A stretch of DNA of 64,000 nt from Solenopsis invicta. Taxonomy: Eukaryota; Arthropoda; Insecta; Hymenoptera; Formicidae. A program made the position numbers and the translations under genes. The notes below the pieces were generated by a model. It searched no databases and was not told where the DNA came from. It saw nothing but the letters and a program-made list of their open reading frames with translations. The stretch covers positions 18,667,141-18,731,140 of the forward strand of contig NC_052670.1 of NCBI RefSeq assembly GCF_016802725.1, read 5' to 3'. The number at the start of each line of letters is the position of its first letter. Within the stretch, counting starts at the first letter, position 1. Of the stretch, positions 44,372 to 56,928 are shown piece after piece.

Positions 44372-45136
44372 CATAGACATAGGATCTATAGACCGAGCAT
44401 TCGAGGAGTGGGGACGTGAAAAACTAGAAAGAGATAGCAAGCTTTGGACCACTATTCTGTCTTTGTCTAATGACGCGCGTGGGGAATCTTCACTTGTTTT
44501 TTTTTTATATTTTGACGTCTACAAACGTAATAAAGAAACTGATAAATTTAACATTAATAAAACTAAGAATAAATGATTTATTTACTGAAAAGAAACATGC
44601 TTTTAATCAAGCTCTATTGATGGATCATAGAAATCAATTGATTTGTATTTTCTTAGAAAAGTTTTTCACTCTTTGTATACATCATTATGCTGCTTCTAAG
44701 AATAACAAAATTAGACAAATAAGATCTAAATTCACAAAACTCATTTTATTTAAAAATCAATAACATATATTATATATATAGATATATATAAAGATCAGCA
44801 GAGTTAATTTTTTTATTACTATTATGCCAGGTGCTTTAAATGTTTATTCAATACTTTATTGTTTAAATTTTAATACACAATTTTACATTATATATAATTT
44901 TGGCACTTTTTCCAATGCTTTTCAATTCCCCTTCATTCTTTTTTCACATTCACTTACATTTCCCTTTTCTTTTTCCCTAACCTTACCGAGAGTTTCGTTA
45001 CCTTTACTGTACCCCCACGCGCGTCATTAGACAAAGACAAAATAGTGGTCCAAAGCAGGCTATCTCTTTCTAGTTTTTCACGCGAGAACTTTACCCCCAC
45101 TCCTCGAATGCTCGGTCTATAGATCCTATGTCTATG
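44372..45136. mobile_element. 765-bp foldback with 8-bp target duplication
   Basis: GTCACAAC lies at 44364-44371 and 45137-45144. Ends start CATAGACATAGGATCTATAG. Arms of about 125 bp extend through ACTAGAAAGAGATAGC and GTCTAATGACGCGCGTGGGG. The AT-rich middle (44490-45000) has an open stretch of 97 codons I do not recognise. The 8-bp duplication fits hAT or P-type elements. Confidence 0.8.
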
Positions 45137-45241
45137 GTCACAACGCGCGCTCGGCGCGTCACGCGCCGCGTTCGACAAGCGTTCCCACTCCGGTCGGCCC
45201 AGCCGCGCGCGCTGATTGATGCGTCCAACCGCGCGGACCGA

Positions 45242-45248
45242 TATATAA
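45242..45248 (+). promoter_or_regulatory. TATA box of solo LTR 2
   Basis: TATATAA is followed by GCCGGCAGTGG, as in solo LTR 1. Confidence 0.6.
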
Positions 45249-45886
45249 GCCGGCAGTGGGAAGCCGAGATCAGATCGCTCCGAGCCACCGGTCTCCAACC
45301 TACTCCTCTTCAGCGCCGGGTATCCTCGGCACTCTCCTCGCTTGGGTATTCTTGAGCAACTCCTCAGGAACGGGAATACTTGTTTCCAACTACTTTACGG
45401 CGGGCATTCTCGTCGTTCCTAGCGGCTAGGAATACTCAGCCAATCCAATCCGCCTTCCGCGACGGCCATTCTCGTCGTTCCCGCTGCCGGGTATTCTCGG
45501 CCAATAGAAACCGTCCGTCCCGCACGTCCGTTCTCGGGGATTCTCGAGACTGACACCGTCGTCGGAGATACTCGACGCCGTCCCCCGGTACACGACTCAC
45601 TCGTAAACCAAACCCCACAGGGTGACAGCACCCCACGGGGTGAGATCACTTGGATCTCCATCGCCGACCGCTCTCGCGTATCGCGGAACCGTCCGCTGCG
45701 CCGTTCGCTTCCGCAATCGCGACTGGCCGTCGCGCGGGCCAATCACGGCCCGATTAACCGTTCTTTGAGTTCGCCGCCTCACGGCAACTCCGATTATTAA
45801 TTCCAAGCGCATATTGAATAATCGAGTCCGTCCGTTTCATTTTTGTGTGTTATCCGAAGCCGTTTAGCTTGTTTATTTTTATCTTT

Positions 45887-45892
45887 AATAAA
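45887..45892 (+). terminator. Polyadenylation signal of solo LTR 2
   Basis: AATAAA is in the last third of the LTR. Confidence 0.4.
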
Positions 45893-46205
45893 TTCCGTGC
45901 ACGACTTCGCGCCACTATACCAGTCCGTTCTTTGGTTTAACTATTACTTCGCGCAGTGAATAATATTTCTGCCCGGTTCAACCAGTCGTTGCTCATGTAT
46001 TTTGCGCAGGTCCAATCGTTGCTTCATTTAACCGAATACTTCGGTTGCTTAGTACTATTTTTGTACGTAAATTATGTTTAACAAATATATTTATACATTT
46101 ATATTTTTATACCAAACCACGAAGTTATTATTAACAAAAACCCTGGCATCCGGCGAGCACATCCGAGCAACCTATCCCGATATCCCCCAAAAATATCAGC
46201 GTTAC

Positions 46206-47536
46206 AATGAAATGCGCTATTCATCATTTTGTATTCAGATGCATTCATATCTCCATGATATTATTTTTGAATTCAAATAAATTGAAATACGAAATACTAT
46301 TCATCATGTTAAATTCATATTATTTTTGGATTCAAATGGATTCAAAAAAATCTAAAGCGCAAATTCAAAAACATCAAAATGAATTTAATTCATTTCAATT
46401 CATTTTCATTTACTGGGCTTAGAATATATTATAATTCATGTATATAAAGATTTCTAAAAAAGATGCAAGTTTTTCATATATTTTTACATATTTTTCAGAT
46501 TTTATAAGATTTTTTCCAAAATAACAAAAGCATAAAAAATCAAAACAAACAAAAAAGACGTATTTTTTACAATAAAATTTATTTCTACTCAATCGTTAAA
46601 TAAACTATTAATGGCATAAAAATGGCGGTCGTGGAACCTGGGGTGGTGGAATTTCATTACTATTTTATTTAATTCACATGTCTTGCGGCTTAGGATGACT
46701 CCCGGTTATAATCGTCTTTCTATTTACACTTGTTCTATTTTATATGTATGTAATTATGTAGAACTAAGCTCAGCAAGACTATGTTTCGTTCTCTCTAATT
46801 CATAATACAATGAATGATCTCTTAATTTCTCAAAATTTAACATCAAATCAACTTAAATTAAATTAAATTAGATCAAATCAAAATTACAATCTTTGGTATC
46901 AACGTGTAACGACCATGCTTTCTCAAACACGGACGTAGCTCCTCGTGCGGTGCAATGCGCGGAAATCAGGGCGTTCGTGTTGTTTTCGATGCGATCAGCT
47001 AGCCAATTTAATTTTAACTTTGCACGTGCGTAAGCTTTGCATATAATAGTTCTTGTCGTTTACTCGGCAAGCGCGGTGCGCTTGGTGACCAACCAGGCGC
47101 ACGGACAACCGGAAATCTGCGTCGCAAGACAATACGCCATGCGCGGCTTTTTAACTCGGTGTGCTGACTGTCGACATACGGTTGGTTTCGCGAAACACAT
47201 CAACGGATGTACCGATTGCGCTGAAAACGCTCAGTAGAGGCGAAGAACACTTCATTCCTTTCGCGGATCGATGCAAACGCGATGGATGTTGGCCAGGAGT
47301 TACCGGTTGTCAAGAACTCTCACATTAGCTAAACCTAAGTACTCTTAAGCCCGTAACCGGTAGTAGCATGAGGCAGGATTCGTTCCGTCGCCAAAAACAC
47401 TCGACAGAGGCAAAGGATACCTTATCTCTTGACGGTCCTGGGTGGCGTTTTCGGGAAAACTAATCGGCAGGTCGGGCTAGCCGATTAGTCAGAGATGAAG
47501 AGTCCAGCTTCTCTTCATCTCCAGGTTTATATACCC
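46206..47536. other. AT-rich then mixed DNA, no clear gene
   Basis: 46206-46420 is rich in ATTCA words. 46850-46890 has AAATTAAATTAGATCAAATC-type repeats. 47040-47450 contains two related GTCGCCAAAAACACTCGACAG/GCTGAAAACGCTCAGTAG stretches (47220, 47390) and ends in two hairpins. It may be an unrecognised repeat. Confidence 0.4.
47459..47521. repeat. Two adjacent short hairpins
   Basis: ACTAATCGGC (47459-47468) pairs with GCCGATTAGT (47480-47489). GAGATGAAGAG (47492-47502) pairs with CTCTTCATCTC (47511-47521). They end 15 bp before the copia LTR. Confidence 0.7.
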
Positions 47537-47794
47537 TGTTGAGAATATCTTGCGTGTTAGTGCAAATGTGCATGACGATTGCTAAAGATAGAACGAGCAT
47601 CTATGTACGGCCTGCCACCTATCAGCAGTCAGTTTCTTCCAAATTGTCTAATAAAGAAGCAGTTGTTTTCCAAATTGTCATAAATAAAACAGTTCTCGTT
47701 TATCTCTACACAAGCTCTATTCACTCAATTCATTGTTATCCTCTCTTCTAAGCTAGCTAAGAAGTAACTGAATAAGCAACTCCAATTCGTAACA
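47537..47794 (+). repeat. 5' LTR of the copia element
   Basis: TGTTGAGAATAT start and CGTAACA end, 258 bp, directly before the primer site. No second copy is available. Confidence 0.6.
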
Positions 47795-47808
47795 GGTTAT
47801 GGGCCCAG
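47795..47808 (+). promoter_or_regulatory. Copia primer binding site (initiator tRNA-Met internal type)
   Basis: GGTTATGGGCCCAG is the well-known copia-type site that pairs with a cleaved initiator tRNA-Met fragment. It sets the LTR end at 47794. Confidence 0.75.
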
Positions 47809-48061
47809 TTACGATAATTTTCGGTGCTTCCAGATCGAGAGTCGAATTAAGCGATGGTGAGAGACAGAAAGCCACGAAACGTGCGTGTAGTGTCGGCATC
47901 GTTCGGTATCTGATTTGTTCTCGAGTTTCGCTAACGAGTGAAGAATGCGAACGACAATAATGTCAAATAAGTTATCAATCAAACATTTGTCAAAGTTTGA
48001 CAGATCAAACTTCCTCGGTTAAAAATTCCAAATCACACAGATACTAGTTGCGTACAACTTA

Positions 48062-48808
48062 GTGATTGGTGCGAGAGCCAAGCCGGTAAACGCACAGACA
48101 ATGGAGGCCTGGGTAAAGGACAATGCCAAGGCGATGGGACTAATGTCCTCAGCGATAGAATACCCTCAGCTGGAGTGTCTCCTTGCATGTATCACTGCAA
48201 GGAAAATGTGGGATAAATTGGCACAGATCTATGCAGACAAGTCGGTTTCAAACAAACTGCTGTTGACGCAGCGATTTTATGAGGTTCGCATGAGCTCAAC
48301 AGATTCTATAGTCTCGTACATGGCCAAGAGAGGATACAGAATATGGCGTCTCAATTTGTGAATCTCGGTGAGAATGTGTCTGATAATGACACAAGTACCG
48401 GTGGACCTAACAGCTAAATACGCGGCGTTCCAAACAATATGGGATAGCATAAACCCGGCCAGGCAAACAATCGAGAATCTACAAGAGAAGCTGCTAATTG
48501 TAAGAGAGGAAAACCGGTTGAGTGTTGATACGGACGGAGCAACTGCATTAGCTGCGATAAAGATCAGCAAGACATCAGACAAAACATCTAGAAGTGAGGA
48601 CTCAAAGAAAAAGAGCAAGAAAAAACTGCATCAAGTAAAGTTTGCCACATTGAGTGTTATATTTGTCAGGCAAAGGGGCATTACGCACGCAAATGCTCCA
48701 AACAAAAGAAACAAGACAAAGACAAAGTCGACTGCGGTGAAGACGGTTCAAAAAATTGTACGTTTGTTACGACGTATTCGAGTGGCAAGCGAAACAATAA
48801 CAAACACG
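48062..48808 (+). pseudogene. Copia gag remnant
   Basis: It reads MEAWVKDNAKAMGLMSSAIE, then ARKMWDKLAQIYADKSVSNK and LLTQRFYEVRM, the copia gag (UBN2-like) pattern. A frameshift near 48340 leads to YAAFQTIWDSINPARQTIEN and a Lys-rich tail. The knuckle cysteines near 48645-48700 are out of frame. Gag is cut by the gypsy insert at 48808. Confidence 0.75.
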
Positions 48809-49040
48809 TGTGGCGACTGCGTCACACGCATCGCACTTCCCCAAAGAAAAAGTTTCCACACACTAGTGGCGCTCATGTATATCACATAGTCTATGTTCTG
48901 TATAGTTATTCAAAGTCAGTCATGTAACCGTTTGTCTCTTGTAAGATTGAGTTGTAGAAAATATACTTAGAAAAGATAACGCGCTGTCAACTTTTCGGAT
49001 TCCTAGGCTTATCCACGCATATATCCTGTTTCGTCGCATA
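48809..49040 (+). repeat. 5' LTR of the gypsy element
   Basis: It starts TGTGGCGACTGCGTCACACG and matches the 3' LTR through TATATCCTGTTTC (near 49032). The inner edge is uncertain. Confidence 0.7.
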
Positions 49041-49207
49041 GTGGTAATCCCGATGTTCACAAAAAGGTTAGCAAAGCAAGACAATGCCCAATAGATCGCT
49101 CTCCACCAAGAGTTACATCCGGTACGACGGACGGAGACCAAACGGGAAATCCCACAACCTCATCAGGTACGACGCAGCAGACATGGTCTGTTTGTCGAGA
49201 TGACGAA

Positions 49208-52200
49208 CTACAGAACTGTATTTACCCCCCCCCCCCAAGCCGCGATGACATCAATGTTCCAAATAGCGGCTGAGATACGAAACGTTCGCCAGCGGTGCAA
49301 GCTCACAAATTCCGCAACGTCAAGCTGCCCACCTTCTGGCAAAAACGTCCGAAACTTTGGTTTGTCCAGCTCAAAAGTGAGTTTATAGTATATAGAATCT
49401 GTTCTGACAAAATTAAATACAGCTCTGTAGTTCGTCATCTCGACAAACAGACCATATTAGCGGTTGTTGACATCCTCCAAGCACCATCATCGACAAATAG
49501 ATATCAGCAATTAAAAGAGACACTAAGCGCGTTTTATAGATTCCAAGGAAAAAAAGCTACGTCAGTTAATAGTAGGCATAGAGCTAAACAACAAAAAGCC
49601 CTCTGATTTAGTACGTGAACTGAAACAACTCGTAGCGTAAATGATAGAATGCTACAAACACTCTGGTTGCGGAGGCTACCCACACAAGTGCAAGAGACAT
49701 TGGCAATAGTAGACGATGTACCACTAAATAAATTAGCCAAGTTGGCAGATAAAATACTCAAGCGTAACCACGATTTTATTGCATTGATCAAGGCATCTGA
49801 AGCGGTGAGCTCGTCATCATCAACACAGACACTGGGCGAGTTAGAGAAAAAACTGGCAGCGCTAAAAGTTAAAGTTAAAAAAAGTCAAGATCTCGAGCCG
49901 CATCCAAAAATAGAATCCGCCGCAGATCATCGTCAAGTCGCTAGTCTAGCACGGAAGAAACCAACCTTTGTTTCTATCATTGTCGCTTTGGTGACAAGGC
50001 AATAAAGTGCACAAGGCCGAGAAGACTGGAACCAAAGCGGAAAACTAACCTCGACGTCGTCGACAGAAACAGTTAACGACGACGCGACCTGGACAAACCG
50101 TCTCCACGTCACGGACCGGCAAACAGGCCTTAGATTTCTTGTAGACACAAGAGCGGACATTTCGCTAATTCCTAGACGTAAGGTGGGTAAGAAATTACCA
50201 CGTTCCTCACTTCGGTTATTCGCAGCAAACGGCACAATGATCAACACAAATAGAGAAAAATTCCTAGATCTCGACCTAGGAGTACGTCGCTCATTCAAAT
50301 GGAAATTTAGCATAGCAAATGTATAAAAAGGCATCATAAGCGCAGACTTCTTAACCTATTTCAGCTTGATTGTGGACTTGAAAAACCGTTGTCTGGACGA
50401 TAATACCACAAACCTACATTAAAACGGAACCGTTGCGCATTCCGCGCATGTCACAATCAGCACCATAGCATCTCAATCTCCGTTTCACAAAATTCTTTCA
50501 GAATTTCCATCTCTCACGTAATCAAGTTCTCCAGCTACACTTAAAGCACTCGACATTAAACACTACATTCTCACAAATGGTCCTCCCATCACCCCCGAGA
50601 CGACTGTCGCCAGAAAAATTTAAGATCGCCAAGAAGGAATTTAGCTATTTAATTAAACCAGGAATGTGCAGACCCTCAAGTAGTCCATGGGCGGCGCCAT
50701 TACATCTCGTCACTAAAAATCAGCTCAATTCATGGAAACCATACGGAGATTTCAGGAGTCTAAATGCGGTTACGACATCGGACAGATACCCACTTCCGCA
50801 CATCCAAGATTTCACGACTGGCTCACATAAAAGCAAAGTTTTCTAAAAAATTGATTTGATATGAGCGTACTATCAAGTGGCAATAGCCGAGACAGACATA
50901 CAGAAAACTGCTGTGACAACGCCGTTCAGACTTTTTGAGTTTTTAGTTATGCCGTTCGGACTGCGCAACGCGGCACAAACATTTCAGCGCCTTATGAATT
51001 CAGTGTTGCGCGGTGTACAATTTAGCTTCTGTTATCTAGATGACATCTTAATCGCGTCAAGAAACAAGGAGGAATACATTGAGCACGTGCGTACAGTTCT
51101 TCGATGTCTCCACAAACATGGAATTAAAGTCAACGCCTCGAAATGCATTTTCAAGGTTTCTAAAATTCCGTTCCTAGAATATTTGGTTTCCAAAAACGGA
51201 ATCATGCCTTTACCAGACAAAGTTAAGGCTATACAGCATTTCAAGAAACCAACATGCATCAATAAACTTTGAAGATTCTTAAGCGTTATTACTATCGACG
51301 ATGCCTCAAGGATGCTGCCAAGACTCAACTCGTTTTAAACAAATACTTGAAAGATAGCCGTAAAAACGATAAACAGCCAATTGTTTAGACCGCAGAAGTA
51401 GAAGAAGCTTTTATCAAATGTAAGCAGAAGCTTTCCAGCGTAACCCAGCTAGCACACCCAGCCAAATCAGCACCACTTGTTTTCACGACCGACGCCTCCA
51501 ACGCCTTTTATCGGCGCAGCCTTAGTACAGTATACAAACGATAAAGTTAAACCAATTGTTTTCTTCTCTAAAAAGCTAAATAATACTCAGAAAAGATATA
51601 ACACGTATGATCGCAAATTTCTCGAAATTTTTGAATTGGTTAAATACTTTAAAAACATGTTAGATCGTCAAGTAGTAATTCGTACTGATCACAAGCCTTT
51701 AACTTACGCATTTTTACAGAAATTGGATAAGACATCGCAGAGACAAGCGCGCCAGTTCGATTTTATTGCGCAATATACAACACACATTGTGCACATAGCT
51801 GGCAATCGAAACACGGTAGCAGACCTTTTGTAAAAGAGGTTACCATGCCAATCATTACTACAACTGAAGAACTTGCAGAAGCATAGCAAACAGATGCAGA
51901 ACTACAAGACATTTTAAACTCAGATACTTCGTTAAAACTACAAAAATTTACGTTACCAGGTTCCAGGTTCAGTCAGCCCTATTTATTGCGATTGTTCTAC
52001 AGAAGAAATACAAGCATATATTTCTAAAGTTCTTAGAAAGAGAATCTTCGATCCAGATCAGACCCAAATTTATATGGGCAAGCATGGATAAAAACATTAA
52101 AAAATGAGCAAAGATGTGCATAGCCTGTCAAAAAGCAAAGATAAATCGACACACCAAAAATATACCTGCAAAAATTGTAGTACTGGATCAACGTTTTCAG

Positions 52201-52927
52201 CATGTACATCTGAACATCATCGGACCGCTTTCACCTTCACGCAACTATCGTTATTGCCTAACCATGATTGATCGGTTCTCTAGATAGCCGGAAGCAATAC
52301 CGTTAACAGAAATTATAGCTTAATTATTAACGATCACAGAAGCTTTCTACAATCACTGAGTGAGTAGGTTCGGCGCACCGCAGACAATTACCACCAATCA
52401 GAGAACACAATTCGAGGCTACTCTCTTTCGAGCATTATTCAACATAATCGGATGCAACAGGACGAGAACTTCAGCCTATCATCCGGCTTCAAATGGCTTC
52501 ATCGAGCGTTGGTATGCTCAAAGCCGCAATCATGTGTCAACGATGAAATCTGCAAGTAGAGTAAATATTTATCTACAATTCTCTTGGGTCTTCGTAACTG
52601 TTACAAAGAAGATATTAAAAGTTCAGTCGCGGAAATGCTATATGGCACAGCCCTACAAATTCCAGGTAATTTTTTCTCGGAGGAGGAATTGCCAGCTGAT
52701 CCAAAGATGTTCATCAAGATGTTCATCGTGAGTACATGAGAAATATTTGCGCACGCCCTACCTTACATCACAACAGGCATATTCCGTTTGCTCATGAAGA
52801 CTTATTTACCTGCACCTATGTCTTCGTAAGAGAGGACACAGTGCGGAAGTTACTGCAGCCACCGTACTCAGGACCATTTCCAGTTTTGCAACGTATCAAC
52901 AAGCGATTGTTCGCAATTAACATCTAA
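49208..52927 (+). pseudogene. Gypsy gag-pol remnant
   Basis: The gag segment KLPTFWQKRPKLWFVQLKSE is near 49320. The protease reads FLVDTRADISLIP near 50130 (DTR where DTG is expected). RT lies between 50620 and 51270: PSSSPWAAPLHLV, then RLFEFLVMPFGLRNAAQTFQ and an intact YLDDILIASRN near 51035. RNase H is at 51477-51833 (IRTDHKPLTYAFL). Integrase is at 52090-52560, with CIACQKAK, GPLSPSRNYRYCLTMIDRFS and NGFIERW. More than ten stops or frame changes make it inactive. Confidence 0.85.
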
Positions 52928-53102
52928 GGTAAGAACAACAATGTTTCTACAGAAAGATTCAAACCAGCTTATCTATCCAACCAGAATATAGAAGACACCC
53001 ACACAAAACCAACAACATCTGGACCTACACCAATACAAACATATCCAGGTCCCAAAAAGAAAGTTTAAATCGCAGCACCTCCGTACCACTAGAGGGGAGT
53101 GC

Positions 53103-53334
53103 TGTGGCGACTGCGTCACACGCATCGCAATTCCCCTAGGGAAAACTACTTGAGTGGCGCTCATGTATATCACACAGTCTATGTTCTGTACAGTTATTCA
53201 AAGTCATGTAACCATTTGTCTCTTGTAAGATTGAGTTATGGAAAATATACTTAGAAAAGATAACGCGTTGTCATTCTTTCGGATTCGTGGGCTTATCCAT
53301 GTATATATCCTGTTTCATCCATTCGTATATCTTT
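53103..53334 (+). repeat. 3' LTR of the gypsy element
   Basis: It starts TGTGGCGACTGCGTCACACG. It differs from the 5' LTR at many positions, including small indels, so the insertion is old. Confidence 0.7.
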
Positions 53335-56045
53335 ACACGGTCGGTATGAGGAGTCATCTGGTGAAAAAAGGCGCGAGCTACTCGGCATCAGTAAAAAAAA
53401 TGTCTGGTATATCGACAGCGAGTGTTCGAAGCATATCACATTCCAAAGAGACTGTTTTTCAGAGTTCCGTCTGAAAGAAGACGGCAGCACTATTTCACTG
53501 GATGATAATAAAGAGTGTACTGTAGCTGGTAAAGAAACTGTGATTGTAAACAAGCTAGTTAACGACGTGTGGTGTGAGGCGCGCATCGAACATGTACTTT
53601 ATGTGCCAAAAGTGAGAAAAAAATCTGTTTTCAGTCAGCATGTGTACAGCACGTAGGTATATAGTAATGTTCCGCAAAAACGATGCGTTAGTGATGCGAG
53701 GCGACGTCATTGCGACTGATGTGAAACAGTCAAACGACATTTAGATTATTCTTTCGTGTGAAGATATCGGTGCAAAAAAGTGAGGCAAATGTGTCAACAA
53801 CGAGTTTCAAGGTCTGACACGAGCACGTCGGACATCTGAACAAGCATGCGCTAAACAAGCTTAAAAAAGGATATTGTTACTGGGGTAAAACTGATAAAAG
53901 TGACTTCTTTTGCTACACGTGCCAACTTGGAAAGTCGCACAAACTACCGTTTAAAAAAATGGTGGAAAAAGTGAGTAGACAGCCAAGTGAGTTCATACAC
54001 ACTAATGTGTGCGGACTAATATTGATGGAATCAATAGGAGGCCCAAAATATTACGTCATGTATAAAGAAGATGTCTCGGGATTCAGACAAGTGTTTTTCT
54101 TAAAGCACAAATCGGACGTCTACGAGAGCTTCAAAATGTTCGAGCGGATATCAGCGAACAAGTTCGGACGGGCGATGAAGGTTCTACACACCAAAAATGG
54201 AATGGTTGTGAATACTGCAACATTCCCATAAAGCAGTATTTGCTATCACAAGGAATCAAACACGAGACAACGGCTCCGTATACTACCGAGCAAAACAAAA
54301 AGGCTGAAAGAGAAAATAGAACGATAGTGGAGTATGCGCGTACAATTATACAAGCCAAGAAAATCAAGAAATCACTTTGAGCGGAAGCAGTAAATACGGC
54401 AGTTTCCTTGCTAAATCGAGTTTTAATAACTGGATATAAGATGTAAACAAAAGCCCGATCTCAAGCACGTACGAGTGTTCGGTGAGGAAGGTTTCAAGCA
54501 CGTGCCAAAGTAGTTCACGGAAAAATTCGATCCCAGAGCAAAAAAGATGGTCCTAATAGGATACAAAGAAGAATCAACAAATTATCAACTTTACCACCCG
54601 AACACAAGGAAAGTCTCGGTTTCGAGGAATGTTGTCTTCCGGGAACAAGACTTCCAATTGCGCACATAAACAATTGGACACAAAAGCATTTCTCGATTTG
54701 ACACAAACTCTATTGCACACGGCGCCAATCGGGTTTGTATCCGACCGGGTTCGTGTGCAAGAGGGTTCGTTTCCAATTGGGAAATGCTCTCGTATCCGAT
54801 AGTTTATGTGCACAATCGGGCCTAACTTTCCGGAACTACGCAACAACACTGAGGAACGACAGCTAAGAAAAAGCCAAGGAGTGGATAGTATCGACAAGAG
54901 AGTAAGAAAAACCAATGGAGCTACAAGTAGTATCACAAGTCGGCAATGCAGAAATCGTACCACGTGCCGATGCCGCAGAGGCTGCACTACGAGTCGATAA
55001 TAAAGGCGGCTTATAAGGCGACGAGCCGCGTGTGCTACGCAACAGAGAACAAATTTGCCCACCTGCAAGATATTAGTTGAATTTTGCTGACCTTAATTGG
55101 ATCTGCTTTCTTTTTTTATTACATGGGGGAAATGCATTAACCATACCACCGACCCCCGGAGAGGGACGGGTGGTTATGTGAAATTAGATGCAAGCCCTGA
55201 CTTTTCTTCGCTAATCAGGGAGAGACTGCCGTACCCTCGAGCTACGTAGAAGCAGTGCGTGGACGTGTCTCAGCGGATCAGTGCTATTGAAGAAGAACTG
55301 AGGGCGTATGAGGTGAATGCTATGTGGCAACTAATAACAAGAAATCGAAACAAGAAAACAATCAATTAAAAATGGGTGTTCAAAATAAGTTAAAGTGCAG
55401 ATAAAAGCGTGCCCAGGTTCAAAGCAAGACTGTGTGCCAAAGACTTTCAGCAAAAAGAAGGCGTGGATTTCACAGAGACTTTTTCTTCTGTGATTCGTTA
55501 TGACTCGCTCCGAATGCTATTGGCCATAATCACTCAAGAGGATCTCAAAGTGATCTAGTTTGACGTTCGCTTTTCCTTACGGGAATCTAAAAGAAGAAAT
55601 TCACGTAAAAGTGCCAGAGGGTCTTCAGGTCCAAAGAGGTGTGATGGAAGTGGTGTGTCGACTGCAAAAAGCCTTGTATGACTTAAAGCAGGCACCTCAG
55701 TGCTGGAATCGCAAATTCTTCGATTTTCTGTCGCAGTTTAAGTTCAGATCAACCGATGCAGACAAATGCATCTTCTATAGTAACTATAAGGGGTCGTCAA
55801 TATATCTCACATTATTTGTCGACAACAAACTGATAACGTATAAGTGGCAAAAGATGTTACATTTGATTATTAATAAGTCAGAGAAAACGTTTGACATCAC
55901 TATTGGTGAATGCAGTAGCTTTGCCAGTTTGCAGTTGAATCGCGATAGAGTAAGGAAAACGATGTTCCTATATCAGAAAGCAAACTCATAGAATTCTTAA
56001 AAGATTTCGTATGAGTAAGCCCAAAGCCGTATCCATCCCAACAGA
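53335..56045 (+). pseudogene. Copia pol remnant (protease, integrase, RT)
   Basis: The protease region reads VWYIDSECSKHITF near 53395, with Glu where the DSG Gly is expected. The integrase zinc-binding part has KKGYCYW and CYTCQLGKSHKLPF, then FIHTNVCGLI, RQVFFLKHKSDV and PYTTEQNKKAERENRTIVEY. After the MITE, RT blocks include RFKARLCAKDFQQKEGVDF, ALYDLKQAPQCWNRKF and YLTLFVDNKLITY, where the catalytic pair reads DN and not DD. Many stops and shifts are present. Confidence 0.8.
54654..54819. mobile_element. 166-bp MITE inside copia pol
   Basis: About 40 bp of inverted ends, CCRATTGYGCACATAAACWA at each side, enclose sequence unrelated to copia. The copia match stops before and resumes after it. 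The target duplication is not clear. Confidence 0.7.
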
Positions 56046-56552
56046 TTCACACGTGGACCCTGTCGCTTTTGCGTAAATCGCACAAGTGTGTGACCGACAG
56101 AGTGGTGCAGGCATACAGGACGGTGTCGTGCGCAGCGTCGATGACTCTCGCGGGCGCTCCCTCGGTAGACTTTCTAGCTCTTGAAAAGTCTACCGCCGCA
56201 CGAGACAGGTGCAGACGAGTTTGCGTTGATAAAGCTGTTCTTCCTTCCCCGACCTTCATGGTTAGAATATTTATCTTTTTGAGTGAGAACGCATATCATT
56301 TTCACAGATATGAGTCATTATAAAATTGTTATGATTCTAACATTCTTTGTGCTTATCTGTGAGAAAATTTTTGTAGATTACAAAGTTTCTAATCATAAAA
56401 TGTTGAATCGGCTACCTTCGTCTTATTACTAAAACGTTTAATTAAAATTTTGACTTATATGTCAAAAGTAAAAAGCACTGTGAAATATAAAGTATAAATA
56501 AAATAAAACTCTGTAAAATATAATTGAATTAAAACACTACAAAACGCGTAAT
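56046..56552. other. Non-coding stretch between copia and the next foldback
   Basis: 56060-56270 is GC-richer and open in both strands (up to 84 codons) but matches nothing I know. 56280-56552 is AT-rich. Confidence 0.5.
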
Positions 56553-56928
56553 ATCAGTACAAAATTACTTTTTAAAAAAAAGGTAAAAAAAGTGCCTATG
56601 TATGTGTGCACGCTTAAAAATCTTTATTTTTTCAATTAAAATGATATGTATTAATATTTTCTACAAAACCTCTTATTCAAATGTAAGTATTTATTTAAAA
56701 TAAATATCTTGAAATTGTGTAATCTAATAAAAATGATATGCGTTTGTTTAAAAAAATGTATGAAATCTTTAAAGTGCGCCTATTAAAAGAATTATAGAGG
56801 AAACAGTACAAAATGAAAAAATTTTAATGAAATAAGAAATTTTTAATGCACAAAAACATGGAGCCGCTAGATAGAAAAAGCAGAAAAGACATAAAAAAGA
56901 ATGCAATAAATGTAACATTTCTAAAGTA

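Larger units (their letters stand above)
44242..46205 (+). mobile_element. Solo LTR 2 (same family as 11987-14100), carrying a foldback
   Basis: It starts TGTAATGTTGCGCCCTCCAC and ends GTTACA. The flanks ATAA and ATGA fit a slightly diverged 4-bp duplication. Without the foldback (44372-45136) its length is about 1191 bp, against about 1184 bp for copy 1. It shares the TATATAAGCCGGCAGTGG promoter, GAGCATTCTCG-like words (45400-45540 as GGCATTCTCG variants) and a late AATAAA. It abuts the CR1-group tail. Confidence 0.65.
48809..53334 (+). mobile_element. Decayed gypsy (Ty3-type) element inside copia
   Basis: Related LTRs are at about 48809-49040 and 53103-53334, with ACACG on both sides (48804-48808 and 53335-53339). 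The internal part has gag, protease, RT, RNase H and integrase remnants in Ty3 order. The copia frame continues on the far side, so this insertion is younger than the copia copy. Confidence 0.8.
47537..56045 (+). mobile_element. Decayed copia element carrying a gypsy element and a MITE
   Basis: 5' LTR, initiator-Met-type primer site, gag and pol segments are in copia order (protease, integrase, RT) with stops and shifts. A complete gypsy element (48809-53334) and a small MITE (54654-54819) interrupt it. Sequence recognisable as copia ends near 56045. No RNase H end or 3' LTR is found, so the 3' end is lost. Confidence 0.8.

Noticed and set aside
44470..44763. 97-codon frame in the loop of the 44.4-kb foldback
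   Set aside because: AT-rich, no domain recognised, and it begins within the arm; probably chance.
47037..47237. 66-codon frame rich in Cys and His
   Set aside because: No recognisable domain, no homologous second copy, and the region contains other repeat-like sequence. Cysteine spacing does not fit a known finger.
56047..56323. Opposed frames of 70 and 84 codons
   Set aside because: They overlap on both strands in a GC-richer patch without homologous support.
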